NCBI GenBank assembly: GCA_963752325.1
Contig: CAVVXU010000010.1
Span: 124,001-188,000, forward strand
DNA: 64,000 nucleotides
Reading direction: 5' to 3'
From: CAVTJL01 sp963752325
GTDB lineage: Bacteria > Pseudomonadota > Alphaproteobacteria > Geminicoccales > Geminicoccaceae
In this document: one piece after another, positions 1-8,833 of the stretch
Layout: each line of letters begins with the position of its first letter
Position numbering within the stretch: position 1 is the first letter of the stretch
Notes under the pieces: model-generated
Seen by the model: only the letters and a program-made list of their open reading frames with translations
Told to the model about the DNA's origin: nothing
The model's database searches: none
Translations under genes and position numbers: made by a program

Positions 1-209
1 AGTGGCGGAAGATCAAAGCCGTCGCGCAGCAGATACCCAACGCCTGCCGCTCCATCGATCGGCACGCCCCGCCCCTGAAGAGCCGCGATGTCGCGATAGA
101 CCGTGCGCGGCGTCACCTCGAGCTCGTCCGCGATCGCGGCTGCCGTCACCGCCCTGGATCGGCGCCTGAGGATCTGGATGATCGCGAACAGACGATCGGC
201 GCGGCGCAT
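1..209 (-). CDS. WYL/YafY-family transcriptional regulator (partial)
   Basis: Only the first 69 codons are inside the window; the gene runs off the left edge. They encode an N-terminal winged helix-turn-helix of the HTH_11 type, with the recognition segment VTPRTVYRDIAALQ followed by GYLLRDGF, which is characteristic of YafY-like regulators. The C-terminal ligand-sensing WYL domain would lie outside. The ATG at 207-209 lies 3 bases from a perfect inverted repeat (213-238), so the protein probably controls its own promoter and the divergent GST gene at 288. Family assignment is firm at the fold level; the ligand is unknown. Confidence 0.8.
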   Translation of the reverse strand, partial: MRRADRLFAIIQILRRRSRAVTAAAIADELEVTPRTVYRDIAALQGRGVPIDGAAGVGYLLRDGFDLPP

Positions 210-212
210 GCG

Positions 213-238
213 GCTCCTGACAGAATGCTGTCAGGAGC
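213..238. promoter_or_regulatory. Inverted-repeat operator between WYL regulator and GST gene
   Basis: A perfect 11-bp inverted repeat (GCTCCTGACAG and its complement) is separated by AATG. It lies in the 78-bp divergent gap, directly at the regulator start and 49 bp upstream of the GST start. Position and symmetry suggest the binding site of the WYL regulator. The match is seen in the sequence; the assignment to that regulator is inference from position. Confidence 0.65.
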
Positions 239-287
239 ACCCTGCTAGAGAGCGCGGGTCAAGGCAATCCCGAAAGGAGCCGACCCG

Positions 288-986
288 ATGCTGACCTTGT
301 GGCAGTTCCCGACAGCCTTCGGCCTGCCGAGCCCCAGCCCGTTCTGCATGAAGGTCGAGGCCTTCCTCCGGCTGGCCGACATCCCCTACCGCACGGCGAC
401 GATGACCGACCTGCGCGAGGCGCCCAAGGGCAAGGGGCCGTTCATCGAGGAGGACGGTGTGCGGATCGGCGATTCGGCGCTCATCATCGATCATCTCGAG
501 CAGAAGTACGGCATCGATCTGGACCGCGGGCTGGACCCGGCAGCACGGGCGGTCGCGCACGCCTTCGGCGTGATGCTCGAGGAGCGGACCTACTTCGCGA
601 TGGTCTTCAATCGCTGGATGGAAGACCGCAACTGGCCGATCGTCCGCGACGCCTTCTTTGCCGGGCTGCCCGCCGACACGCAGGACGCGATCCGCGACCG
701 CGTTCGCGGGCGCCTGACGGGCCAGGGCATCGCCGCTCACAAGCCCGAGGAGATCTACAGCCTCGCCCGGCGCGACATCGACGCCGTGGCCGTCTGGCTG
801 GATGACAAGCCCTTTTTCATGGGTGACACGCCCAGCAGGATCGATGCCACCGTCGCCGCCTTCATCGCGGGCCTCACGGCAGAGCCGTTCGCGAGCCCAC
901 TTGCGGAGGCGACACGCAGCCACCCGAACCTCACCGCCTACCGCGATCGCCTGATGCCGAAGCTCTTTCCGGGCCACGCCCGCTGA
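288..986 (+). CDS. Glutathione S-transferase family protein (FAX/metaxin-like)
   Basis: The 232-residue protein starts at an ATG preceded by AAAGGAG. The N-terminal thioredoxin-like domain has SPSPFCMKVEAFLRLADIPY at residues 15-34, with Cys20 in the glutathione-site region, and is followed by the all-helical C-terminal domain. This pattern fits the GST_N_4 / failed-axon-connections-like subgroup rather than classical beta or theta GSTs. Likely role: glutathione-dependent conjugation or reduction in the cytosol, substrate unknown. It faces a WYL regulator with a palindromic operator between them, so it is probably inducible. Confidence 0.85.
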   Translation: MLTLWQFPTAFGLPSPSPFCMKVEAFLRLADIPYRTATMTDLREAPKGKGPFIEEDGVRIGDSALIIDHLEQKYGIDLDRGLDPAARAVAHAFGVMLEERTYFAMVFNRWMEDRNWPIVRDAFFAGLPADTQDAIRDRVRGRLTGQGIAAHKPEEIYSLARRDIDAVAVWLDDKPFFMGDTPSRIDATVAAFIAGLTAEPFASPLAEATRSHPNLTAYRDRLMPKLFPGHAR

Positions 987-1002
987 CGGCTCGGGCCGCC
1001 TC

Positions 1003-1887
1003 TCAGGCTGCGCGCGCCTCGGCGTCCAGGCGCGCCTTCACCCCGAGCAGGCGACGGACGCACTGCGCCAGCTCGTGGCAGGGCCGGGTGGCGTCCTTGG
1101 ATGGCGGATAGAGATTGACGTTGAAGGGTGGCAGCGCCGGCAGGCCCGCCTCGTCGGGCACCGGGCGAATGCTCGAAGGCAGCGTCGAGGCGAGCAGCGC
1201 GGTCACCGCGATGTCGGCCTCGATGCAGGCGCGCAGCGCTCCCATGTCGGTCATGTCGCCGGTCATCCGCCACGTCCGGCCGGCCATCGCCAGCGCGTCG
1301 AGGACCGGCGCCCGGAAGGCGCAGCGCAGGCTGCCGAAGGCGATGGGCAGAGGCTCATGCAGCCAGGCCTCGCCCGCCGGCGCGCCCACCCAGACGAGAA
1401 GGTCGGGATAGAGGACCTCGCCGTCGGCCGCGCAGCCAAGCTCGGTGGCAAGGTAGAGATCGATCCGGCCCGCCTCGCGGGCGGCGCGAAGCTCCGCGGT
1501 CGGACCGCCCAGGACGCTCACCCGCACGCGCGGCCATTGCTGGCCAAAGCTCTTCAGAAGCCGTGCGAGGAAGGGATCAGACAGGTCGGAGGGCACGCCC
1601 AACCGGACCTCGCCATCCTCGTCCGGCGCGCGCATCACGTGCCAGATCTCGTCGTTGAGCGACAGGAGCCGCCGTGCGTGCGCGAGCAGCCGCTCGCCCG
1701 CGGCCGTCAGCCGGAGTCGCTTGCCCTCGCGATCGAACAGGGCCTGATCGAGGCTGTCCTCGAGCCGGCGAAGCTGCTGGCTCACCGCCGCCTGGGTGAG
1801 ATGAACGCGCTCGCCCGCGCGCGTGGCGCCCCCCGTCTCCACGACGGCGACGAAGCTGCGTAGCAGGGCAAGATCGAGATGTCGCAT
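1003..1887 (-). CDS. LysR-family transcriptional regulator
   Basis: The 294-residue protein has an N-terminal LysR helix-turn-helix (about residues 5-64, with ATRAGERVHLTQAAVSQQL) followed by a periplasmic-binding-protein-like effector domain, the usual LysR length. It converges on the GST gene and diverges from a DUF1127 gene at 2012. LysR proteins controlling small DUF1127 genes are known in alphaproteobacteria (VtlR of Brucella), so the divergent DUF1127 gene is a plausible target. Effector unknown. Confidence 0.9.
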   Translation of the reverse strand: MRHLDLALLRSFVAVVETGGATRAGERVHLTQAAVSQQLRRLEDSLDQALFDREGKRLRLTAAGERLLAHARRLLSLNDEIWHVMRAPDEDGEVRLGVPSDLSDPFLARLLKSFGQQWPRVRVSVLGGPTAELRAAREAGRIDLYLATELGCAADGEVLYPDLLVWVGAPAGEAWLHEPLPIAFGSLRCAFRAPVLDALAMAGRTWRMTGDMTDMGALRACIEADIAVTALLASTLPSSIRPVPDEAGLPALPPFNVNLYPPSKDATRPCHELAQCVRRLLGVKARLDAEARAA

Positions 1888-2011
1888 GAGCCGACGCTAT
1901 CATAAGCGTTGCTAATGTCCAGAATCATGAACATTCATTTTCATTATATAGGGAGGGGCCCCATCTCCGAGGTGTACCAACCAACCGACGGGCCGAAGGA
2001 GCCCTCCCACC
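1888..2011. promoter_or_regulatory. AT-rich divergent promoter region between LysR and DUF1127 genes
   Basis: This 124-bp gap is much more AT-rich than its flanks around 1909-1951. It holds a short palindrome-like element TGAACATTCA (1928-1937) and a -10-like TATATA (1945-1950) oriented toward the DUF1127 gene. No convincing -35 box was found. It is the obvious place for LysR binding, but no specific T-N11-A site could be singled out. Confidence 0.35.
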
Positions 2012-2245
2012 ATGCACGAGCACGTCATCGGAGTCCGGAACACGGTCGCGTTGAGCGGCCAGGGATCGGTGTCACAGATCATCGTCCACATGCTGGACCG
2101 GCTGCTCTTTGCGATGGAGGTAAGGCGGCAGCGCCGTGCACTTGCCGATCTCGATGCTTGCGCGCTGAAAGACGTCGGCATCACGCGCGCCACGGCAGGC
2201 GTCGAGAGCAGCCGCGGGTTCTGGGACCTGCCGCTCCAGCGCTGA
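2012..2245 (+). CDS. DUF1127 (YjiS-like) small protein
   Basis: A 77-residue protein whose C-terminal half carries the DUF1127 signature: a basic stretch RRQRRALADLDACALKDVGI followed by TRATAGVESSRGFWD. The N-terminal 35 residues are a less conserved amphipathic segment. An AGGAG-like sequence lies ahead of the ATG. DUF1127 proteins are small, often stress- or phosphate-related factors; the long forms have been linked to RNA binding. It is divergent from a LysR gene, its likely regulator. Confidence 0.8.
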   Translation: MHEHVIGVRNTVALSGQGSVSQIIVHMLDRLLFAMEVRRQRRALADLDACALKDVGITRATAGVESSRGFWDLPLQR

Positions 2246-2492
2246 GCGAAGCAAGGGCGCCGCGCCCTCACTCTCCCATTCGCCGGCGATGGCTCGGGTT
2301 AGCAGCTTGCCATCGCCGGCCTTACGCGGATTTATGCATCCTATCCCAAGGACGCTCTTTCCCAGCGCGCCTGCCGGGCCCACCCTACTCTCCTGTAGGG
2401 CCGCCAGCCGAGGGGCCGTGGTCGGCGTCGCGCCAACGTGCGCGGCGACCTGCCGACGACCTTTCAGGCTCGCGGACATGCAGGAGGGTGCC

Positions 2493-2678
2493 ATGCAGGC
2501 TTCAGCCATTCGCGACCCCAATCGGCACGCCGGGCCGAACGGCCTCAGGCCTCCGCGCCTGGTACGGGTGGTCGCGCCGGGCGTCTGCTACATCCTGGCG
2601 CAGCCGAAGGACATCGCCCGGGTGCTGGCCGCCCGTCCGGGTGCCCGTATCCAGCCGCTGGCAGAGGGGGCCGCGTGA
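2493..2678 (+). CDS. Hypothetical small protein
   Basis: A 61-residue open frame. The start at 2493 is chosen because AGGAGGG lies 4 bases upstream of the ATG, a near-ideal ribosome-binding site; the frame is open further upstream but without such a signal. The protein is basic at its N terminus and contains LVRVVAPGVCYILAQPKDIA, which could form a short beta-alpha unit. No family was recognised. It stands alone between DUF1127 and the two-component genes. Confidence 0.4.
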   Translation: MQASAIRDPNRHAGPNGLRPPRLVRVVAPGVCYILAQPKDIARVLAARPGARIQPLAEGAA

Positions 2679-3035
2679 GGCGCGGCCGACGGCTCATCCA
2701 GCGCCCTCCTGATCTGTCGGGCGATCGGCTTCGCCTCGCCATCCGGATGATCGTCCGGACAGAGAGAAGCCGTCGGCCGATCAGGCCTCACGAAGGCCAT
2801 TAGAAGAGCAGCGCGCCAATCGTCATTGCGACACCGACAGAAGACGGGCAGGCTCCAAGGCCCATTATCCGCCATGCTGGACTTACTGATCGGTAAAGTG
2901 ATGATGGTAATCTGTCTCGCTACACAGGGCGCTCATGAGGCCTCGCCACCGTCGGGCTCGACAGGCCTGCCAACGGTCGTCTCCTAGGCGACCAGGTCCG
3001 GGCCACCCAATGGTCGAGCACCGAACGGGCAGCAG
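2679..3035. other. Intergenic region upstream of the two-component operon
   Basis: No gene is visible in these 357 bases. The segment 2880-2915 is relatively AT-rich and contains TTAC-N6-GTAA (2883-2896), a possible operator or promoter element for the response regulator that starts at 3036. No clear -35/-10 pair was found. Confidence 0.4.
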
Positions 3036-3713
3036 ATGAAAATCCTCGTCGTCGAGGACGACGCCGACACGCTAGCCTTCGTCACCCGCGGCCTCCACGA
3101 GCAGGGCCACACGGTCGACACTGCTGGTGACGGACGCGAAGGCCTGTTCCTTGCGACGAGCGCCGCCTACGACGTGATCGTCGTCGACCGCATGCTGCCC
3201 GCGCTCGACGGCATGTCGCTGGTCAAGATGATCCGTGCCGGCGGGATCAAGGCGCCGGTGCTGTTCCTCACCACCATGGCCGGTATCGACGACCGGGTGG
3301 CCGGCCTCGATGCCGGCGCCGACGACTATCTGGTTAAGCCTTTTGCCTTTGCCGAGCTCAGGGCCCGCCTGGACGCGCTTGCCCGACGCCCTGCGTCCGC
3401 AGAGACGGTGACGGTGCTGCGTGTCGGTGATCTCGAGATGGACCTCATCAAGCGAGCCGTGACCCGGGCCGGCCAGCGCATCGATCTGCAGACTCGTGAG
3501 TTCCAGCTTCTGGAGTATCTGATGCGGCACACGGGCCAGGTCGTGACCCGCACCATGCTGCTGGAGAATGTCTGGGAGTTCCACTTCGACCCCCAGACGA
3601 CCGTGGTGGAGACCCATGTCAGCCGCCTCAGGGCCAAGATCGATCGGGGCTTCGGAGAGGAGCTCATTCACACCGTCCGCGGCGCCGGCTACACGCTCCG
3701 TGCGTCCGATTGA
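3036..3713 (+). CDS. OmpR-family two-component response regulator
   Basis: This 225-residue protein has a receiver domain (acidic pocket E7-D8-D9, phospho-acceptor Asp51 in VVDRMLP, Thr80, Lys101 in LVKPFAF) and a C-terminal OmpR/PhoB winged helix (about 128-222, with LQTREFQLLEYLM and VETHVSRLRAKID). It is the DNA-binding partner of the kinase that overlaps its 3' end. The CusR/QseB-like architecture gives no clue to the signal. Confidence 0.93.
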   Translation: MKILVVEDDADTLAFVTRGLHEQGHTVDTAGDGREGLFLATSAAYDVIVVDRMLPALDGMSLVKMIRAGGIKAPVLFLTTMAGIDDRVAGLDAGADDYLVKPFAFAELRARLDALARRPASAETVTVLRVGDLEMDLIKRAVTRAGQRIDLQTREFQLLEYLMRHTGQVVTRTMLLENVWEFHFDPQTTVVETHVSRLRAKIDRGFGEELIHTVRGAGYTLRASD

Positions 3714-5136
3714 CCTGCTGCGCAGCACGAGCTTCCGCCTCGCCGCCTTCCATGCCTTGATCTTCGCCATCTCGGTGACCGTGCTGTTCGGCGTGGTCTA
3801 TCTCTCCCTCGGCAAGGCGATCAGCGGCCAGCTCGATCAGGACATCGAGGGCCAGCTCCAGACCCTGATCAACGACAGCACCACCGACACCGCCGACGAT
3901 CTGCGCCGCCTCGTGGAGGCACGGAGCGCGGCCGTCGAGGCGTCGAGCGACTACTTCCTCCTCGTCGCGCCGGACGGCACTCGCCTCGCCGGCAACATGC
4001 CAGAGGTGAACCCGGTCGTCGGCTGGTTCGAGCTGCCGCCCCGCTACGACGTCAACGACGCCCGGTACCGCGAGAAGCACCACATCGTCCGCGCCAAGGG
4101 TGTGTTTCTCCCCGACGGCAGCTATCTCGCGGTCGGGCGCGACACCCATCCCGTCTACCACATGCAGCAGCTCCTGGTCCGGGGCTTCGCGATCTGCCTC
4201 GTCCTGACCCTGGCCCTGGCGCTCGGCAGTGGCTCGCTGACCACCTTGAGCGTGCTGCGTCGGATCGAGGCGATCAATGGTGCCAGCCGCGAGGTCGAGG
4301 CAGGGGCGCTCGACCGTCGCGTCCCGGTGAGCCCGGGCCCGCGCGACGAGTTCGCCGAGCTTGCCTTCCACCTCAACCGGATGCTGGACCGCATCCAGAC
4401 GCTGCTCTTGGACCTGCAGCAGGTCACGAACGACATCGCGCACGATCTGAGAACACCACTCACGCGCCTGCGCCATCGGCTGGAGCTGGCGCGACTGGGC
4501 CCCGCCGACCCCGAAGCCTATGAGCGGGCGATCGGCCGGGCGATCGAGGACACCGACGCGATCCTGGCGACCTTCGCCTCCCTGCTGCGCATCGCCCAGA
4601 TCGAGGCCGGCACGCGCCGGGCCGGCTTCACCAGCGTCGATCTCTCGGACCTCGCCTCGGGCCTGCTCGAGACCTACGAGCCGGTGGCCGAGGACGCGTC
4701 ACGGCTCCTGGCGGGACGGGTAGCACCCGGGATCCTCGTCCAGGGCGATCGCCAGCTCTTGACCCAGATGATCGCCAACCTGCTCGAGAATGCGCTGCAG
4801 CACACGCCAGAAGGCAGCACCATCGAGATCACGCTGGAGCGGCGTGCCGCAGGCCCGGTGCTCGAGGTCACGGACAACGGCCCCGGCATCCCCGAGGCCA
4901 TGCGCGAGCAGGTCTTCAAGCCCTTCATGCGGCTCGACCGCAGCCGCTCGACCCCCGGCAGCGGCCTCGGCCTCAGCCTCGTCGCCGCCATCGCCGAGCT
5001 GCACGACATCACCATCGCCCTGGGCGACAACGAGCCGGGGCTGCGTGTCACCCTCGCCTTCCCGGCGGTGGCCGGGCAGCGCGCGGCTCCTTCCTATGCC
5101 GCCACCGCGACGAAGGCCGGTGCCGGCCGGGCATAG
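3700..5136 (+). CDS. Sensor histidine kinase
   Basis: The start is placed at GTG 3700, overlapping the end of the response regulator by 14 bases, giving 478 residues; the frame is open further upstream but only through the regulator gene. Order: TM1 (about 12-38), periplasmic sensor (40-158), TM2 (160-182), HAMP, HisKA with phospho-acceptor His248 in IAHDLRTPL, then HATPase with N box (NLLENALQHTPEG), G1 (DNGPGIP) and G2 (GSGLGLSL). All catalytic motifs are intact. Forms a co-translated pair with the preceding regulator. Confidence 0.92.
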   Translation: MRPIDLLRSTSFRLAAFHALIFAISVTVLFGVVYLSLGKAISGQLDQDIEGQLQTLINDSTTDTADDLRRLVEARSAAVEASSDYFLLVAPDGTRLAGNMPEVNPVVGWFELPPRYDVNDARYREKHHIVRAKGVFLPDGSYLAVGRDTHPVYHMQQLLVRGFAICLVLTLALALGSGSLTTLSVLRRIEAINGASREVEAGALDRRVPVSPGPRDEFAELAFHLNRMLDRIQTLLLDLQQVTNDIAHDLRTPLTRLRHRLELARLGPADPEAYERAIGRAIEDTDAILATFASLLRIAQIEAGTRRAGFTSVDLSDLASGLLETYEPVAEDASRLLAGRVAPGILVQGDRQLLTQMIANLLENALQHTPEGSTIEITLERRAAGPVLEVTDNGPGIPEAMREQVFKPFMRLDRSRSTPGSGLGLSLVAAIAELHDITIALGDNEPGLRVTLAFPAVAGQRAAPSYAATATKAGAGRA

Positions 5137-5691
5137 AGCCGAAGCTCGCCCAGATGATCCAGCCGCGCGAGACCGCCCGTCTGGGTGAGACCCTCGCGAA
5201 GAACAATCTCATGCGCCTCGGCGACCTCGGCCGGCGGGCCACGAAAGGCGAACCACTGACGGGCGACACGGAGTGCCGCCCGCAGACAGGCGGCGCGATG
5301 CTCGGGTGCCAGGTGCTGGTAGACTCCCAGCATCAAGACGACATCGAAGGTCGGCCGGGACAGGCGACGAAGCCAGCCGCAGCGAGGATCGGACAGGTCG
5401 GCGAGGTCGAAGCGGGCGGAACGGCTGCGCACGATGCGCCGCGCGGGCCCGCCGCAGGTTGACCTCCAGCCCTTGCCCGGCGACAGCACCGGCATCGAGG
5501 AAGCGCGCAAGGATCAGCCCCTCGGCGCAGCCGAGGTCGAGAACAGATCGGCCCGCGGCAACGCCGAGCAGAGGCTCCAGCCCGCGCAGGCGATGGTCGA
5601 CCTGCTCCTTGCCGTCGAGCCCGAGGTCGGCGGCGCTGTAGTAGCTCTTCTTCGAGACACGAGGAGGGTGCGACACACGGATGCCCAGCAT
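5094..5691 (-). pseudogene. SAM-dependent methyltransferase, frameshifted
   Basis: Starting at 5691, the frame reads a class I methyltransferase with the SAM-binding motif SVLDLGCAEGLILARFLDAG. Near 5440 the frame breaks; one base later similarity resumes with RFDLADL and FDVVLMLGVYQHL, ending at TAG 5094. Removing one base gives 198 residues. The 3' end overlaps the convergent histidine kinase gene by 43 bases. Substrate unknown. The break could be a sequence error; nothing else suggests decay. Confidence 0.6.
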
Positions 5692-5756
5692 CGTCGGAAG
5701 CTCCGGCAAGGCGATCGGGACAGAGCGGCGGCGCGAGGCCGCCCGGGGAGAACGGC

Positions 5757-6407
5757 TCAGATGAGGTGAACGAGCATCGGCACCGCGTGGTGCAGATGCA
5801 GAAGGTCGATCAGCAGCACGGCGGCGAAGGCCATGGTGGGCCACAGCGCGTGGCGGATGCGCTCGCGGAAGAGGGCCGTGCGCACCGGGTAGTCCCGAGG
5901 CTCGCTGAGCCGGCTCCAGGCCGGCAGGAAGGCAGGCGTGGCGGCACGATAGGCCTCGAAGCGGGCGCCGTGGCGCCGCAGCAGCCGCGCCTCCTCCCGG
6001 CGGACGGTGGCCCGATAGTGCATGGCCACAGCGAGCAGGAACAGGATGGGTGCGGTGACCGTCAGCGTCGCCAGCATCACGCCCAGGCCCGCCACCACAT
6101 TGGCCGTGTACATGGGGTTGCGGCAGACCGAGTAGGGGCCCTCGATAAGGAGCTCCTCGTTCTTGTGGCCGGCATGGTAGAGCGTGGCCCACAGACGCCC
6201 CGCCATGCCCAGCCCCACCAGCAGGGCGCCCAGCGGCAGCGCCAGCGCGGCCGACCAGGAGCCGAGCCCGGCGCGGCTGCCGCAAAGGAGGAGCAGCAGG
6301 CAGGCGGCGAGCGCCAGCAGCATCGAGCGATGGCGCTTCTGCTTGAGGAAGCCTTGGGCGGTGGGCCGGGCGGCGCCGACCGTGGGCCGGGACTGGATCG
6401 GTGTCAT
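5757..6407 (-). CDS. Isoprenylcysteine carboxyl methyltransferase-like membrane protein
   Basis: From ATG 6407 the protein is 216 residues with four or five hydrophobic segments. It carries the ICMT/PEMT core: GPYSVCRNPMYTANVV, then EEARLLRRHGARFEAY, both typical of the SAM-binding C-terminal region of prokaryotic isoprenylcysteine methyltransferase-like enzymes. A longer upstream open frame exists but belongs to the shadow of the next gene. Such bacterial enzymes methylate lipids or small lipophilic compounds; the substrate here is not predictable. It lies 65 bp from the next methyltransferase gene on the same strand. Confidence 0.8.
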   Translation of the reverse strand: MTPIQSRPTVGAARPTAQGFLKQKRHRSMLLALAACLLLLLCGSRAGLGSWSAALALPLGALLVGLGMAGRLWATLYHAGHKNEELLIEGPYSVCRNPMYTANVVAGLGVMLATLTVTAPILFLLAVAMHYRATVRREEARLLRRHGARFEAYRAATPAFLPAWSRLSEPRDYPVRTALFRERIRHALWPTMAFAAVLLIDLLHLHHAVPMLVHLI

Positions 6408-6523
6408 CTGTCGCTCGCGCGTTGCGCGGCCGACCGCGGGCTCGAGGCGAGCGCCGCCGGCGGTCGCGAGCCGGATCGCGGCGACCCTAGGAGCCCCCAC
6501 CTTTCCCGCGGCTGGCCTGCCGC

Positions 6524-7751
6524 TTACGCTTGAGTAACCGCGCTCCGACGCCGCTCGGCGCCCGGATCCCGCCACAGGCCCGGCGCCAGCGTCACACCCA
6601 GGCCCGGCCCGTCGAGCGGGTAGGCCAGCCCTTCCGCGATCCGCGGCAGCGGGGTCACGAGGTCCGCGTAGAAGCCGCGGATGTAGGCGCGCACCGTCTC
6701 GAGGATCAGCGCGTTGGCCTGGCTCATCACGAGCTGCATGTTGGCGGCCAGCATCACCGGGCCCACGCAGTCGTGCGGGGCGATGCAGCGGTCGTGGGCA
6801 CGGGCCAGCGCCGCCACGTCCAGCGCCTCGCTGAGGCCGCCCATCCAGCCCACGTCGAAATGCGCATAGTCGACGAGGCCGCGCGCGAAGGCCTCCTGGT
6901 ACCAGTGCGCGGTGCCGTGGTTCTCGCTGCCCGCGATCGGCACGGCCACCGCCTGCTTGAGCCGCTCGAGATCGTCCAGCCTGTGCATCTCGACCGGGTC
7001 CTCGAGCCAGAAGATGTCGTGGGGCTCGAGGGCTTTCGCGATGCGCACGGCCGCCGGCAGGCGCCACATGCCGTGGCACTCGATCATGATGTCCATCTCG
7101 GCGCCCACGGCGTCGCGGATGGCCTTGACCGGCGCCATCGCGCGCTCGAGGTCGGGGGCCGAGATCTCCGAGCCGCCGCTGGCGGCGGCGAAACGGTCGA
7201 AGGGCCAGATCTTCATGGCCCTGACCCCCTCGGCCAGGAGCGAGCGGGCGAGCCCGGCCGGATCGTCGAGCTGGGCCTGGAGATCGTCCATCGCACCCTG
7301 CGGCGCCTCGCCCGGCTGCACGAGGCGGCTGACCCAGCCCACCGTGGGGGCGGTGTTGTAGGCCGGGCCGGCGCAGGTGTTGTAGACGCGGATGCTCTCG
7401 CGCGCCCGGCCGCCCAGAAGCGTCGCCACCGGCGCGCCCAGCGTCTTGCCCAGGATGTCCCACGAGCGCGAGGTCGACGGCCGCGTTGCCGCGCACCTCG
7501 ATCGAGCGCGAGGGCGTGCCCATGAAGCGGTTGCCGATGCGCCGGCCGATCGCCTCGCGATGCGCGTTGATGGTGAGCGGATCCTTGCCCAGCAGCCAGG
7601 GCGCCAGCGTCTCGTGGATATAGGCCTCGGTGGCCTGGGCATTGCGGAAGGCCTCGCCGAGACCGACGATGCCCTCGTCCGTCTCGACCTTGAGCCACAG
7701 CATGTTGCCGAAGCCGGCGACCCTCAGCGTCTCGAGCGCGGTGATCCGCAA
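6524..7751 (-). pseudogene. Mandelate racemase/muconate lactonizing (enolase superfamily) enzyme, frameshifted
   Basis: Reading begins at a TTG (7751), 6 bp after the stop of the DapA-like gene. The N-terminal capping domain runs to NAAVDLAL, then one extra G at about 7460 breaks the frame; the next frame continues at once with WDILGKTLGAP. The corrected product is 408 residues. Superfamily residues are visible: Lys in RAMKIWP, metal ligands in DIMIECHG, FWLEDPVE and GSENHGT, and the late APHDC. Likely an acid-sugar dehydratase acting with the neighbouring DapA-family enzyme. The clean continuation favours error over decay. Confidence 0.75.
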
Positions 7752-7757
7752 GGCTCG

Positions 7758-8711
7758 CTACTCCGCGGCCGCGACCTGGGGGCCGTCGAGCTCCGCCTCG
7801 GCCTCGAGGAGCGCCAGCGCCGCCTTCCCGATGGCGGCGTGCAGCTCGGGCTCGACGTTGGAGAGCATCGGCAGGATCGGCCCGGTGTCGGCGACGCCGG
7901 CCAGCCGCACCGCCTCGTGGATCACCCGGATCGGCGAGATCTTTTCGCGCAGCGCCTCGAGCGGGCGGATGGGCTCGAGCAGGCGGTCCGCCTCGTCGAT
8001 GCGCCGCGCCTTCAGGGCCGCCAGCACCCGCATCGAGCGGCGGGGTGCGATGCAGACCGAGCCGGAAGTAAAGCCCTGGAGGCGGTAGGCGTCGAGATGC
8101 GGCACGGCCGGCAGCTCGCCGAAGCCCGAGGCGATGCCGCTCGCGGCCCACGGCCGCGACGAGGCTCTCGAGATAGGCATCCTTGCGGAAGTCCGGCACG
8201 GTCACGGCATACTTGATGCGCCACGATCTCGCCGCTGGCCGACCAGCTTCGCCGCCGCCTCCGGATCGACATAGTCGGCCTGCCGCACATAGAGGATCGC
8301 GGGCTTCCCGGATGCCTGGACAAAGTCCAAAAGACCGCGCAGCACGCCCGCGGGCGTGGTGTGCGCCGGCATCGGCAGCAGCATGGCACAAGGAAAGCGC
8401 GTGCCCTTCGAGCGCCTTGCGCCTCGTCCATCAGCTTGCCATAGTCGGGCCCGACCGACGGGATCACCCAGCTGCCCGCCGCCGCGGTGGCCTCGGCCAT
8501 CGCCAAGAACTCGCCGTAGCGGCTGGGCGCCCAGTGCTGGAGCTGGGCATTGCCGCCCCAGAGGATGGTCGACACGCCGCCCGGCCTCGATGTGCCGCAC
8601 GAGCTTTTTGTTCTGCGCCTCGGCCAGTGCCAGATCGGCCGTGAGACAAAGGGGCGGCACCGACAGGACGGAGCGCGCCAGATCCTCGGATGTCACAGGC
8701 GACGTCTTCAT
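7758..8711 (-). pseudogene. Dihydrodipicolinate synthase (DapA) family aldolase/lyase, multiply frameshifted
   Basis: ATG 8711 follows AGGAGGGAG. The protein can be followed through every frame: SVPPLCLTADLALAEAQNKK, then STILWGGNAQLQHW, FPCAMLLPMPAHTTPAG, the Schiff-base lysine in IKYAVTVPDF, and GFGELPAVPHLDAY to TAG 7758. About six single-base insertions (near 8577, 8423, 8402, 8236, 8217, 8152) are needed; removing six gives exactly 315 residues, the normal family length. Family members cleave or dehydrate 2-keto-3-deoxy acids, which matches the downstream enolase-superfamily gene. Broken as written, but coding character is preserved throughout. Confidence 0.7.
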
Positions 8712-8833
8712 GGGGCTCCCTCCTCCTGCCTCGAGCACGCGCGCGACTGATAGAACAACAGCCGCCACACGGCCATAGGGCGGGCCATGCCCCCTCGAGC
8801 TGGTGCTCGAAGGGCGGAGGAGAAAGGTTTTTT

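Noticed and set aside
24..240. An alternative minus-strand frame overlapping the WYL regulator
   Set aside because: It lacks family features, whereas the frame starting at 209 gives a textbook YafY helix-turn-helix.
2289..2492. Upstream extension of the small hypothetical protein to 2289
   Set aside because: No ribosome-binding site, atypical composition, and a much better AGGAGGG-ATG start at 2493.
3568..3699. Longer N terminus for the histidine kinase starting inside the response regulator
   Set aside because: The extra residues are a frame shadow of the regulator's DNA-binding domain; the GTG at 3700 places the first membrane helix at the usual distance.
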